Part shown: positions 12,136-23,856 of the stretch, piece by piece
How the letters are laid out: the number at the start of each line of letters is the position of its first letter
Position numbering within the stretch: the first letter of the stretch is position 1
NCBI GenBank assembly: GCA_038025085.1
Contig: CM076139.1
Coordinates: 18,369,307-18,433,306, forward strand
Origin: Tetragonia tetragonoides
Taxonomy: Eukaryota > Streptophyta > Magnoliopsida > Caryophyllales > Aizoaceae
DNA: 64,000 bases
Reading direction: 5' to 3'
Notes under the pieces: generated by a model
What the model was told of the DNA's origin: nothing
Seen by the model: the letters and a program-made list of their open reading frames with translations, nothing else
The model's database searches: none
Program-made: the position numbers and the translations under genes

Positions 12136-12957
12136 TATATATACATATAACTGGGTCCTTATTCGTGTGGTGACGACACGTGGGATGCCACGTAGGCGAC
12201 ACATAATCATGGAGGGTTGACACATAAGTTGCCATGCAAGCAAGCCATCCAACATGTCATCACTCATTAATGCATCAACTTAATTATCACAATTACCATT
12301 ATTAGCATATTGTCTCAAATTATAAAATAACATGACTTTGGTTATGCAACTAGGAATATTATAATTCTTACTCCATTCAATTGGATTTTTAAAATACTTC
12401 AAAATGAGATACATATGTCCTATGTTTGTCCCACAAAGTTCGGTATAAACTAAGTGTATAAGACACGACCATATTCGTTATTTATTATATAAAATCACAC
12501 AAGAATATTTCTATGATTGGTGTGCATATTGTGTGGATATGTCAAGTCTGTAATTTTATTGGTTAAATCATTCCAAATTTTCCAAGTTATTTTTGGGCAC
12601 TCAGGCATTTTGTTGAGAGAGAATAAAATGAATAGTTGAAAGATTGATTGAATGTACTAATTGAAGCATACACTATCCTAAAAACACAACGGATATACTT
12701 ACTTGCGAAGTATAGAAAAATAAATTAAACATATAATTTCAAAATGACTCTTCCCTTTCTACTATTGATAAAGTCTCTATAGCTATTCTTAACACCAAAA
12801 TTATTCGCTCTATTTCATCGATTTCATGGCTTTATGCCAACGTGGAATATGCTCTGCATAACTCCATTCTCATGATATATTTGGATAAGACTATTAAACT
12901 TTCTATATTTGTAAAATTATTTTACGAGCCCGTACGAAGTACGGGGATAAAAACTAG
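12136..12957 (+). mobile_element. Helitron-like element with 3' end at 12957
   Basis: A perfect hairpin CCCGTAC-GAA-GTACGGG (12929-12945) is followed by CTAG at 12954-12957 and T. The left side starts immediately after the previous element's CTAG, so the three elements are stacked end to end. The 5' end is inferred only from this abutment. No gene is visible. Confidence 0.45.
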
Positions 12958-13027
12958 TTATCGATATTGACGGGGCAGACACATCATCACATTATTTACT
13001 TCTACTTGTTTTTGCTTATGGCACATC

Positions 13028-13410
13028 AGCCCATGGCTTCATATATGCCACGTGGCTAAATTTCTCTAATTACAAATTTTAAAAATGTTGCCCTAAAAAG
13101 AAGTTGTAAATTCATAAGTTTTCAAAGTAGGCAAATTTAGCTAACTCAAGATAGTCTGGGTCTATGGCATTGGCTAGGCAATGGCATCTACCATTCTATC
13201 ATCAAGGAATTATGGTCATCGTGTGAGTGGAGTTTTTTTCTTTTTTATATTAATAAGCAAGGAAATCCATAATGACACTGAGAATAATGAGTCTTGAAAT
13301 CTCAACTTTGAGGTTGAAGACACAGGAGCTTTATCAATTGAGCTCTCAACTTATACTCATGAATGAATAAGTTTGATATTACTGCTCATGTATGAGTCTT
13401 TTTACAAATT
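13028..13410. repeat. Duplicated segment, copy B
   Basis: This is the partner of 5025-5512, in the same orientation. Shared blocks include CCACGTGGCTAAA and ATCATCAAGGAATTATGGTC. It is shorter than copy A in its second half. It holds no gene. Confidence 0.75.
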
Positions 13411-13797
13411 GTCGGGGTAGACACACGATCACATTATTTACTTTTACTTATTTTTACTATACTCCAAATAATTTATGAACTAATTAAGTTTGTATTTTGC
13501 TCATTGATGCAAGTCAGTAGCGATGGAAAAGAAAAAGAAACAAAAACAGCAAAATACCACAAAATTCGAAGAATTACCATAAAGTACAATATTTTAAAAG
13601 TATTGTCCTAACAGTTTGTACAGTTAGTCCTTGAGATATATACCAAGGAGTACAGGAAATTAACTAATAAATCACCTTGTTAAATATTTTTCACACCTAA
13701 CTACATAATATCTATCGTCATAAACTTTTATAAGTCCGCAAAGAAGCATAAATATGCATTAATCGTCAAAAGCATTAGAAACAAGAGTATCCATTAC

Positions 13798-16700
13798 ACA
13801 AGATTTCGTGCCCGTGCAAAGTACGGAATCTTGTTTATCATCTTATGTTATTAAAATTTCAATATAATAAAGGGTTTTTCTATTATGTGCCCTAAGAGCA
13901 TAGCATAAATAGCAGTTTTTATAGTTATTTTTTTGAAATTATTATCAAGTTATTAAACACAGTCTTAGTCACCTTGGAAATCTAATAAAACTATAAAAAT
14001 GATATTTTTACTTTACCAAAATACCCATTTACAAAATAAGGAAATTTTTTTACAACTACCCCTTCATATTAATGGCACAGAAATCACAGTAGAACTTGTT
14101 CACATGCTCAAATACCACCGCCGTATCCCTCTTTCTCTGGTCGTCGGTTTAAAAAGAAAATCCTAAAAAGGGGTGTGGTAAATTTGAATTAACATCGTAA
14201 AAAAATTGTTGAATAATAGGAGTAGCAAGGAACAATAATAATTTTTATATCAAGAAAAAGAAAACACATTTAACAAACAAATTATAGTGAATATATAATA
14301 TATATTTTTTAGGATAATAAATATAATACTTATGTTACTTATTTTTATTACTTATTAATCACACATGCATTTATGACTATTTATTACATATTCAATGCTA
14401 TCTTGGTGAGAATTCAATTATACATATATTAGATTTCGTGCCCGTGCGCTGCATGGGTCCTTGTTTCCATTCGTTGCAATAAAATATTATTCTAATAGTT
14501 TCGAAATTCAAATTATAGTTGTTACAGTATTTTTTATCCTCTACTATACTAAAATAGTTGCATAGTTGACTGCATAATTAAAAATAGGAAAATATTTGGT
14601 TGACCCAGTGGGTGGGCAACCCATATTCTCTTTGTATCTATCTCTTTGCTACCTTAAATGCCATTTTTTGGAAATAGAGGAGAGAGAATTTGAAAATAGA
14701 GGACATAGATAGATACAAATGAGAGGTGGGTTACCAACACAGTGGGTGGATGCATCATTCTCCTTAAACATATAATAATCTACTAAATTGCTACTTAGAA
14801 ACCCGCTTCCAATCATCTTCATTTACATTCATTTATTTATTTTGGTGATCCTTGTATGAATACAAAGGGGGAACAAAACACTTCCTAAAACCCAAAAGAA
14901 TGTAGAAAACAATAATTTTGAAGTTATTGTACTTATACTTTTTTTAAAAGATTATAAATATACTCTTTTATTATTAATGCTTTTATGAATACTTAATAAT
15001 CTTCTTACTTCTAATCAAAAAGAAAAATGATCCTCTTACTACTACTCATGTTAAAATATCATGAATTTGCACCAAAAAAAAATCCTATTGTATCTATCAT
15101 GAATTCTCCATGGTAATATCCTATTGTATTATATTACTATCTATATAGCACTTATTTCGTGCCCGTGCGATGCACGGGTTCTTGTTTATCATGCATACTC
15201 CGTTATTTGAAGAATATAATAATTTTTTTTAATCAAAATAATATATAAATTTGATTAATATGAGTAGCAAGTAACAATAATAATTTTTTTAACAAAGAAA
15301 TTACATTTTTTGTGAATGTATAATATTTTTTTAGGATAATATATATAATACTTATGTTACTTATTTTTTATTAAAATAAAATAAAATTATTTTTAGTTTT
15401 TTTTAATCACCCATGCATTTATGGCTATTTATTACCTATTCAATGCTTGGTGAGACCTCAACTATACTAGATTTCATGCCGGTGCGATGCATGGGTTATT
15501 GTTTATCATCTTCCGTTATTAGAATCAATATAATAAAAAAAAAATTAATCACATCAATATACAAAGTTGAATAATAGGAGTCTAGCAAGGAACAATAATA
15601 ATTTTTTTATCAAGAAAAAAACTCTTTTAACAAAGAATTTTTATTTGTAGTGAATATATAATATTTTTTAGGATAATAAATATAATACTTATGTTACTTA
15701 TTTTTATTAATTTAAATTCAAAATATTTTTAATTTCTTTTTAATCATGAAGGTGGTATTTATGATTCTATATTACGTATTCAATACCACCTTGGCGAGAA
15801 CTCAATTATGCATATATATATTGACTAGATTTCGTGCCCATACGATGCACGGGTTCTTGTTTATCATCCTCCATTATTATAATCAATATAATAAAAAAAT
15901 TAATTATATTAATATATAAAGTTGAATAATAAGAGTAACAATGAACAATAATAATTTTTTTATCAACCAAAAAAACACATTTAACAAAGAATTTTCATTT
16001 TTAGTGAATATATAATACTTTTTTAAGATAATAAATACAATACTTATGTTATTTAATTTTATTAAAATAAAATCTATTTTTATTTTTTTTAATCACCCAT
16101 GAATTTTATGACTATTTATTACCTATTGAATGTCACCTTGATGAGAACTCAATTATTATACATACTAGATTTCATGCCCGTGCGATGCACGGGTTCTTGT
16201 TTATCATGCACACTCTGTTATTAGAAGAAATATGATAAATTTTTTTTAATCATATCAATATATAAAGTTTAATAATAGGAGTAACAAAGAACAATAATAA
16301 TTATTTTATTAATAATTGTTTTATGAAAAAAAAAAATATTTAACAAAGAAATTACATTTTTACTGAATTATAATTTTTTTAGGATAATAAATATAATACT
16401 TATGTTACTTATTTTTTATTAAAATAAAATAAAACTATTTTTAGTTTCTTTTTAATCACCCATGCATTTATGACTATTTATTACTTATTCAATACTTGGT
16501 GAGAACTCAATTTTACATATATATACTAGATTTCATGCCCGTGCGATGCAAGGGTTCTTGTTTATCATACATACTCCATTATTAGAAGAAATAATCTTTT
16601 TTTTTAATCATAACAATATATAAAGTTGAAAAATAGGAGTAGCAAGTAACAATAATAATTTTTTTAACAAAGAAATTACATTTTTAATGAATGTATAATA

Positions 16701-17400
16701 TTTTTTTTAGGATAATACTTATGTTACTTATTTTTTATTAAAATAAAATAAAATTATTTTTAATTTCTTTTTAATCACTCATGCATTTATGGCTATTTAG
16801 TTGAATAATAGGAGTAGCAAAGAACAATAATAATCTTTTTATCAAAAAAAAACATATTTAACAAAGAAATTACATTTTTACTGAATTTATAATTTTTTTT
16901 AGCATAATAAATATAATACTTATGTTACTTATATTTTATTAAAATAAAATAAAACTATTTTTAGTTTCTTTATAATCACCCATGCATTTATGACTATCTA
17001 TTACTTATTCAATACTTGGTGAGAACTCAATTTTACATATATACTAGATTTCATGCCCGTGCGATGCACGGGTTCTTGTTTATCATGCACACTCTGTTAT
17101 TAGAAGAAATATGATAAAAAATTTAATCATATCAATATATAAAGTTGAATAATAAGAGTAGAAAAGAACAATAATAATCTTTTTATCAAAAAAAAAAACC
17201 ATATTTAACAAAGAAATTACATTTTTAGTGAATTTATAAATTTTTTTTTTAAGATAATGAATATAATTCAATGCTTGGTGAGAACTCAATTTTACATGTA
17301 TATATTGAAAATAAAATAAAAGTATTTTTTGATTTCTTTTTAATCACCCATTTATTAATAACTATTTATTATTTATTCAATACCACCTTGGTGAGAACTC

Positions 17401-17403
<3 letters not shown>
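13798..17403 (-). mobile_element. Head-to-tail array of Helitron-like 3' segments
   Basis: About eight related units are stacked in one orientation. On the plus strand each starts CTAGATTTCRTGCCC and contains the hairpin CCCGTGC-GAT-GCACGGG or a variant, then GTTCTTGTTTATCAT and an AT-rich body ending TTGGTGAGAACTCAATTATA. Read on the minus strand this is hairpin, spacer, CTAG, T, the Helitron 3' signature. Unit starts are about 13808 (CTAG lost), 14428 (CTAA in place of CTAG), 15148 (CTRR lost), 15467, 15825, 16165, 16526 and 17044. The last complete spacings are 319, 358, 340, 361 and 518 bases; the 518-base unit contains an extra partial body copy from about 16799. No Rep/helicase gene is present. 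Tandem Helitron 3' ends are known in plants; whether these units moved one by one or spread by unequal crossover cannot be told. Confidence 0.7.
14604..14746. mobile_element. MITE inside the Helitron-like array
   Basis: Arms of about 40 bases form an imperfect inverted repeat: CCCAGTGGGTGGGCAACCCA... on the left and, inverted, CCCACTGTGTTGGTAACCCA... on the right. Both continue into TTTGTATCTATCT. The element is about 143 bp with no coding sequence, and it explains why its host unit (from 14428) is longer than its neighbours. Superfamily unknown. Confidence 0.6.

Positions 17404-17486
<83 letters not shown>
17403..17486. repeat. (AT)n microsatellite
   Basis: About 42 uninterrupted AT dinucleotides are followed by degenerate GATATT units to about 17512. 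It sits at the right edge of the Helitron-like array. The long Tyr-Ile reading frames here are artefacts. Confidence 0.97.
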
Positions 17487-17489
<3 letters not shown>

Positions 17490-17792
17490 ATTGATATTGA
17501 TATATATTGATACGGGAATTCAAATTTCCAAAATCTACAGAAGTGCTCCTATGATACCATATGAGCAAGCTCCTAATTGGCCTTGTTCCCTTCCATAACA
17601 ACATTGCTAATAATCTGTTTTGAAGTATTTTATTTATTTATGCTTTTATATAGGGCCTTGTTTGTAGCTACAATGAAGACATTCAATAGTAATGTTTTTT
17701 TATTAAATGGGAAATGCAAGTTTGATTTAGGAGTTGGCAATTTGACGATAAAACGTAATTGAGCGATCAAGACTGTGGAAAAAGACCATAAT
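17487..17792. other. Spacer without a recognisable feature
   Basis: This is unique-looking AT-rich DNA between the microsatellite and the target duplication of the next element. There are only chance short reading frames. Confidence 0.5.
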
Positions 17793-17797
17793 AGATA

Positions 17798-18912
17798 TGA
17801 TCCAAAAACGAAAGCCTCACAATTCTATCGGAGAGCATTTTTTCATTGGCTCGAATTGACAGCTTGTTTGGCTCTAAAACAAGCAATGAGCGCTTTATCC
17901 TATTCTTGAGGGACCTCTAATCAGCAAACAACAACAATTTAATTTATGATCCAAAAATGAAAGCCTCACAATCCTATCGGAGAACATTTCTTCATTGGCT
18001 CGAATTGGCAGTTTGTTTGGCTCTAAAACTAGCAAAGAGGGCTTAATCCTATTCTTGAGGGACCTCTAATCAGCAAACAACAACAATTTAATTACTTTCA
18101 ATAAGTAAATTAAGTTTCTGTCCGTACAAGTCCATTGTATTCTGTAGTCATTTCTGTCCGTACAAGTCATTTGGTCCGTACAAATGATTAGTTCGTAAAA
18201 ATGATTAGTGCCTACAAGTCATTAGGCTCATTCCTTAGCTTAATCACTTTTCATCAATAGGTTTTAATTACATTTAGTTTTGTTAATGTAATAGTGCAGC
18301 GCCAGCGAGTACGTAACAAGTGCCAGATCATTAATCTTGATATACTACTCATATTGGGAAAGTATTCAACCTTGGAGCACAAGTGAAAGGGACAACTATT
18401 AGCTCAATAAGAGCCAAAGAAATCCAGGACCACAATAATACAAGGAGAGACTCAATTTGTATTATGTGCGCTGGAATCAGCTGAGCACAAACAACACGTT
18501 TTGGGGACCATTTGGAGCCCTTTCTCTCAATAGGACAGCAAGGCACATTTCTAGGGTATTCTATTAGGGTTTGTTGCATATTTGAGCCTATAAATATGTA
18601 ATGATAGCCAATATAACAGGGAGGGGGGTTGAATGAGAAAATTAAGCTTGAAGCTTGTGGTGAAAATACATGTCAAATCTTAAACCCTTTATGTCATGTT
18701 TGGTAGCTTTGCCTTTATAACTTGAGTGGTGAGTTTGAGTGACCCCTTTATCAATTGAATCTGGTGGTTTAACCTTTAGGACTCATTTGTGATGAGGTCT
18801 TTATCCCTTTTAATTTATCAAGTTACTATCTTTTAGTGTCAAACACAAGTGAGTGAAAAACGAGCTGATTATCTTTTGAGTTTGCGTTAAATACCTTTGA
18901 GTTTACGCATGA
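17798..18912 (+). repeat. 5' LTR with internal 149-bp tandem duplication
   Basis: The LTR is 1115 bp. Its first 149 bases (17798-17946) are repeated immediately (17947-18095), both copies starting TGATCCAAAAA. The right LTR has this block once and is 966 bp; 966 + 149 = 1115, so the whole length difference is the duplication. A TATA box, TATAAATA, lies at 18589-18596. The 3' end ACGCATGA has lost the terminal CA seen in the right LTR. Confidence 0.92.
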
Positions 18913-18915
18913 AAG

Positions 18916-18926
18916 TGGTATCAGAG
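18916..18926 (+). promoter_or_regulatory. Primer binding site (initiator-Met tRNA)
   Basis: TGGTATCAGAG begins three bases after the 5' LTR and is the classic plant retrotransposon complement to the 3' end of initiator methionine tRNA. The following AT departs from the usual GC. Confidence 0.9.
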
Positions 18927-19666
18927 ATCTGATTTTTTAGCTCGTTTGATTTGGTATTCTGAAACTTTAGGGAGTTATCTTTCTTGTCCAAGTGGTTTGA
19001 AGAAAAAAGGATGAGTTTTGATCCTCCATTCAAGCTCAAACTTTTTATTGCTCTCGTTGGACATCGTCTGGAGCAGTTCTGGGAAAGCGCTCATATCTGG
19101 TATTCTGATTATCAATATTGTGACTTTTCTACTTGGTTGGCTTCTTAAGGTATAGATCTACAATTCTCTCTTTGTAGACATTTGTTTTTGTCGAGGTTTT
19201 ACCAGTCATACTTTGTGTTGAATGCATACGTGGTGTACGGACAAGAACTAGACAATATTGATCTTGTTTGTTTGAATCTGGTTGATTGTCGTTGATTTTT
19301 GCGTTTTGGTATGAAAATAATGGATTTGTGCTCTTAAAGTGGAATACTTTGTTGGGTATTTCTGGTGTGAGTGCGAAATTTTGGTTATATGGGGTTTGAT
19401 TGAGAAACTGTTGTTGTTTGAATCTTGAAACATTAGTGGTTTTATATGTGTAGTGAATCTTGTGAGTTAGACTTGGTTTGCTTTTGATTGATGTTGGAAC
19501 TTGCTACATTGAGCCGGTTGGTTGGATTATTTGCGTAGTTTTGGTGGGCAATCTGTTTTGGTAGTTTGTTCAAACACATTCCCCAACTTTCTACGAAAGC
19601 TAGTCCATAAAGAACCAATTAACCCAAACACACATTTCGAGCCAAAATACATCCTTACTCCACAAA

Positions 19667-19911
19667 ATGCCTCGTCGTTATGATACCAAGTATAATGATG
19701 ATGACTTAGAGATTGACTTTCCAAAATTTGGTGGGTTCCTCTATTCTAAATTGTTTTATACTTGGTTTGAGAAAGTCGACGAATGGTTTACAATCTTGGA
19801 GTTCTCTAATCAAAAGAAAATAGAGTTAGTGACGTGTTCTTTTGATTGTGATGCTTTAATTTGGTGGACCTGGACCCTCTTGGATCTTCGAAGGGAAAAG
19901 GATGGGAAAAG
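19667..19911 (+). pseudogene. gag fragment, N-terminal part
   Basis: From ATG at 19667 the frame reads MPRRYDTKYNDDDLEIDFPK, then YTWFEKVDEWF and LVTCSFDCDALIWW. This is the retrotransposon gag pattern (DxPxFxG ... WxxxVExxF ... KVxLVxxxLxxxAxxWW) of plant Ty3/gypsy elements, about 82 residues. It stops where the DNA element at 19915-20580 has inserted. The gag call rests on motif spacing. Confidence 0.75.
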
Positions 19912-19914
19912 GTA

Positions 19915-20580
19915 GGGGCTGTTTACTTGGAGGAAAAATTTTCTGTTTTCATTTCCCCAATTATTCTAAGAATACATTTTCTTTGAATCTGTTTTCTAGT
20001 GTTAGAAACCCAAATGAAAACGTGTTCCATTTGACCCATTTCTCTCTCTTTCCTCACTTTAAAAACCCAGCCCCAATTTGACTTGTAAATCCCATCCTCC
20101 TATCCCCACCACCTATCCCCATCATCCACGACCCACTTTGGCCTCAAGCAGGACTCCGTTTTGGACAAGCAGGAGCTCTAGAAATTGGTGGCCATTGCCC
20201 CAAATTAAGGTGAGGGAGGAGAGAGAATTGCATGTCAAGGAAGTCTTTGACATGTCGCTCAAAATCGAGGCTCCCATGGTGAAGTCCAACTAGGCAAGGT
20301 GGTGTTGTGCCAGAGCTCCGCCTATCTGAAGTTGCCGACAAGTACTACAGCAAAATCCATGGCACATGTGCAATGGGGTAGTGGGCTTGAGGGAAGAAAA
20401 GAGGAGAAAACATTAATTTGATGTTTTTCAATTATTCCCAAATCCTTTGTAAATTTGGGAAAAAGGAAAACCGTGTTTTCTTCAAAACTAGTGGAGTAAT
20501 TGTCAGTTTGGAACACATTTTCTTCTCCTCCATATTTTCTTTAAAAAATATTCCATAAAACAGGTGAAATAAACACACCC
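19915..20580. mobile_element. 666-bp DNA element inserted in gag
   Basis: The ends are imperfect inverted repeats, GGGGCTGTTTACTT on the left and GGGTGTGTTTATTT inverted on the right. The element is flanked by GTA on both sides (19912-19914 and 20581-20583), a candidate 3-bp target duplication. Size, TIR length and duplication length fit a non-autonomous PIF/Harbinger-like element; hAT is an alternative if the duplication is chance. A GC-richer middle (about 20070-20340) holds no recognisable protein. Confidence 0.65.
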
Positions 20581-20583
20581 GTA

Positions 20584-21116
20584 AGATTCAAAGTTGGAGT
20601 GAGATGGAGAAAGAGCTCACAGACGAGTTCTTATCAAGACGTACTTCAAGACCATCTTTGAATACGTATAATCTTGAGCAAGTAGCTAACATGAAAGCTA
20701 CTGAAAATGCAACCCCCACAGTTGATGTTGTAAGCCTAGAGGAATGGCAAATGATTGGTGAAACCTTTCAAGAGCAACCTTTACCTCAAGAGGAACAAAA
20801 TGGCAACTTGGAAAATGTTCTTGATTCAGCATCCCTTGAAGAAAAACATCAGCCCCTTAGTGATGAATTTCTGAGTTGTGAATTCCTTGTTCAACCAACA
20901 TACTCCTCTGTTGTCCTACAACAAGTTCCTATTGTGAAGAGCCCATTGCAGCATAACGATGATAGCAACGTGCTTGTTCTTGAGAAGGCAACGGGCACCT
21001 ATTGTCTGGTTCAAACAACGTGGGAAGTAACAAAGGTTATTGTGAAGCTTTTGACAGCTCACACGCCTCAGTTACGAACCAAGTTCACTACCATGATGAC
21101 ATCAAAGAGATTTTAA
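20584..21116 (+). pseudogene. gag continuation and unknown downstream frame
   Basis: Just after the inserted element the plus-strand frame reads KIQSWSEMEKELTDEFLS, the expected gag continuation (W..MxxxLxxxFLP). It is in a different frame from the 19667 part even after removing the insertion and one GTA, so there is also a 1-nt shift. From about VANMKATENA onward the 170-residue frame is acidic and Gln-rich (VDVVSLEEWQ, QEQPLPQEEQ) with no domain I recognise. Confidence 0.55.
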
Positions 21117-21457
21117 GGAAACCATTCAAAGACATCCTGGGTGACAAAGTCCTACACTTTCTCTCTTCAACTCCCGCTGAAATGATGAACAAACTAAATC
21201 AGATTATGTTTAAGGGTGTTACTAAAATAAACAAATCTGATTGGAGTGATTGTGATGGCTTCCAAAAGGTTGGGATTGGGAGAGTTACAATAATGTTTTT
21301 TTCATTGCAAAAACAACAAGCTAGGAAAGATGTGGCAAAATCAATTGGAGCTTGGATAATAGGCCGAGTTCATGGTGGAAAGTTCAGCACATCCTTCTTT
21401 GATCTACATCGGAAAGTTTTATACTTTCAGGACTTGAGGGCAAGTCCTCAAAATTAG
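21002..21457 (+). CDS. Unassigned reading frame in the LTR element
   Basis: This is a 151-residue frame overlapping the previous one by 115 bases in another frame, from MSGSNNVGSN to the stop at 21457, 10 bases before the 3' LTR. It contains HYHDDIKEILRKPFKDILGD and lacks protease, RT, RNase H and integrase motifs. The overlap suggests a former continuous frame broken by one shift near 21010-21110. Function unknown; it may be only residual internal sequence. Confidence 0.35.
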   Translation: MSGSNNVGSNKGYCEAFDSSHASVTNQVHYHDDIKEILRKPFKDILGDKVLHFLSSTPAEMMNKLNQIMFKGVTKINKSDWSDCDGFQKVGIGRVTIMFFSLQKQQARKDVAKSIGAWIIGRVHGGKFSTSFFDLHRKVLYFQDLRASPQN

Positions 21458-21467
21458 AAGGCGAGTA

Positions 21468-22433
21468 TGATCCAAAAGCGAAAGCCTCACAATCCTATCG
21501 GAGAGCATTTCTTCATTGGCTCGAATTGGCAACTTGTTTGGCTCTAAAACAAGAAAAGAGGGCTTCATCCTATTCTTAAGGGACCTTTAATCATCAAAAA
21601 ACAACAATTTAGTTACTTTCAATAAGTAAATTAAGTTTCTGTCCGTACAAGTTCATTGTATTCTTTACATATTTTCGTCCGTGCAAGTCATTTGGTCCGT
21701 ACAAATGATTAGTTTGTACAAATGATTAGTGCCTACAAGTCATTAGGGTCATTCCTTAGCTTAATCACTTTGCATCAATAAGTTTTAATTACATTTAGCT
21801 TTGTTAATGTAATAGTGCAGCGCCAGCGAGTACGTAACAAGTGCCAGATCATTAATCTTGATATACTACTCCTTTTGGGAAAGTATTCAACCTTGGAGCA
21901 CAAGTGAAAGCGACAACTATTAGCTCAATAAGAGCCAAAGAAATCCAGGACCACAATAGTACAAGGAGAGGCTCAATTTGTACTATGTGTGCTGGAATCA
22001 GCTGAGCACAAACAACACGTTTTGGGGACCATTTGGAGCCCTTTCTCTCAAGAGGACAGCAAGACACATTTCTAGGGTATTCTATTAGGGTTTGTTGCAT
22101 ATTTGAGCCTATAAATATGTAATGATATCCAATGTAACAGGAAAGGGGGGTTGAATGAGATAATTAAGCTTGAAGCTTGTGGTGCAAATCCAAGGCAAAT
22201 CTTAAGCCCTTTATCTCTTGTTTGGTGGCTTTGCCTTTATAACTTGAGTGGTGAGTTTGAGTGGCCCCTTTATCAATTGAATCTAATGGTTTAACCTTTA
22301 GGATTCATTTGTGGTGAGGTTTTTATCCCTTTTATTTTAGCAAGTTACTATCTTTGAGTGTCAAACACAAGTGAGTGAAAAAGAGCTGATTATCTTTTAA
22401 GTTTGCGTTAAATACCGTTGAGTTTACGCATCA
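21468..22433 (+). repeat. 3' LTR
   Basis: This 966-bp copy runs TGATCC to ACGCATCA, with the TATA box TATAAATA at 22110-22117. The polypurine stretch AGAAGGCGAG precedes it. It is followed directly by AGATA, the target duplication. Confidence 0.92.
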
Positions 22434-22438
22434 AGATA

Positions 22439-23851
22439 TATAGTATATAATGACTTTCTGGGACTTGGGGGAGCCCACGGCCTTGCCCATCGTCCCCCTA
22501 GTTTCGTCCCTGAAAGAGAGACTCTTATCGAAAGAAATAGTATTTAATAACTAACTAATACAAGGAAAATGAAGGACTTGGGGTTTACTATTAACAAATA
22601 ACCGCTAATGGCAACTCCTGAGAATACAAGACGGGAGGCTAGAGTTTTGGAAGAAAAAGGGGCAAAGAGACAATGAAACTTGATTAGGGGAAATTATTAA
22701 CAACATACTTAATATAATGTAGCATAATGATATAATTGAGCATGTGTGTGTGCGTGCATGTTAAAAATCACCTTTATTTGTATTTATTTGCGAAATACAT
22801 CGAAATATAGCTGTATTTTTGTATTATCTAAATCAATATCTTACCCATTTGTTCTCCAATTTTCCTTAGCCTTTTTCATTGTAATCATCCTATTTTCCCT
22901 TGAGCTAAAAATCTATATTTAATTAGAAAAAGATTTTAAGAGCGTAATTAACATCTCAACGTATACATATGTTTGTTAGATTCCCTTGACAAATATTTAA
23001 AAATCATCTTTTAAAACTTTAACTACACAAAAATCATAATATCTATATATTAGAGGCATTTTCTGACACCATTGGAGGCGTCCATCTAAGCGAGCCATTG
23101 TAATAAAATTTTAAAATAAATATAAAAAGAAATATATGTTTTGGTATAGAATATATACTAAAGTTGTACTTTCCTAAATCCTTAAAGAGTACACTATTAA
23201 TTAGAGGTTTTAGAATATATACTAAAGTTGTACTTTTCTAAATCATTAAAGAGTAGACTGTTAGATTTTAAAAAGCATATAACTTTAGTTTCACAGCTTA
23301 AGAAATTAAATTTCTTACACCATGGAACGAGTACAAAATATCCTTTAAAATGATACTCATTTGTAGTATGTTCTATTTATTTACAACATTAGATGCGTCC
23401 ACCTAAAAAGGTAATCAGTAATTAGCTTGACAAGTTGGCACAACTAAAGAGTTGCATGTATGTATCTTAGTTATAAAAATTAAAAAAGAAATCTCAAGGT
23501 AAAATATAATAAAAAGGTTATGCGTAGAATAAAGAAATAAACGATGAATCTAAAATGATTATAGGTCCAATCTTTAATAGGAATCTTTACCATTATCACG
23601 TATAATTTTATAACTGTACGTAATATACTGATCCCCCATGTTATTTTAGGGTTCCAATTTATGTTCCCTTCAACTGTATAATTATTAATGTACTCCCTCC
23701 GGACCACAAATAAAAGTACATTGGACTTTTTGCGTTTTTCAAGGCAGTACTTTGACCGCATATAACTTTGAAAAACAAGTAAGCATCGAAATATGTTTTG
23801 CTATTCTAAGGTTTACGCCTAAAACTTATTTATTTTTTGAAAAGTAGTTAT
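22439..23851. other. AT-rich spacer with small repeats
   Basis: No gene is seen. A roughly 69-bp block containing GAATATATACTAAAGTTGTA is tandemly duplicated at about 23139-23270. At 23694 the motif CTCCCTCCGGACC matches the terminal inverted repeat of Stowaway-type MITEs, but no second end exists before the Tat-like insertion at 23857, so it is a broken copy. CCACGGCCTTGCCCATCG around 22475 is an isolated GC-rich repeat fragment. Confidence 0.5.
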
Positions 23852-23856
23852 GTATA

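Larger units (their letters stand above)
17798..22433 (+). mobile_element. Non-autonomous LTR retrotransposon, Ty3/gypsy-like, complete
   Basis: Two LTRs (17798-18912 and 21468-22433) begin TGATCC and end in ACGCATCA (TGA in the left copy). They are flanked by the perfect 5-bp target duplication AGATA (17793-17797 and 22434-22438). An initiator-Met tRNA primer site, TGGTATCAGAG, lies at 18916-18926. The 2.5-kb interior holds a broken gag and an unassigned frame but no protease, reverse transcriptase or integrase. A 666-bp DNA element has inserted in gag. The element must have moved with enzymes supplied by another copy. Confidence 0.93.

Noticed and set aside
13798..17403. CRISPR-like array because of repeated short palindromes
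   Set aside because: The repeats are 320-360 bp apart with homologous spacers in a plant genome; they are transposon ends.
17271..17604. Two reading frames of Tyr-Ile repeats on both strands
   Set aside because: Both cross the 42-unit AT microsatellite and have no conserved flanks.
18349..22100. Two similar minus-strand frames (76 and 82 codons) at 18349 and 21852
   Set aside because: They are the same stretch of the two LTRs read backwards, so similarity comes from the LTR repeat and not from a gene pair.
23694..23851. Complete Stowaway MITE
   Set aside because: Only one CTCCCTCCG end is present; the other end was not found on either side of the Tat-like insertion.
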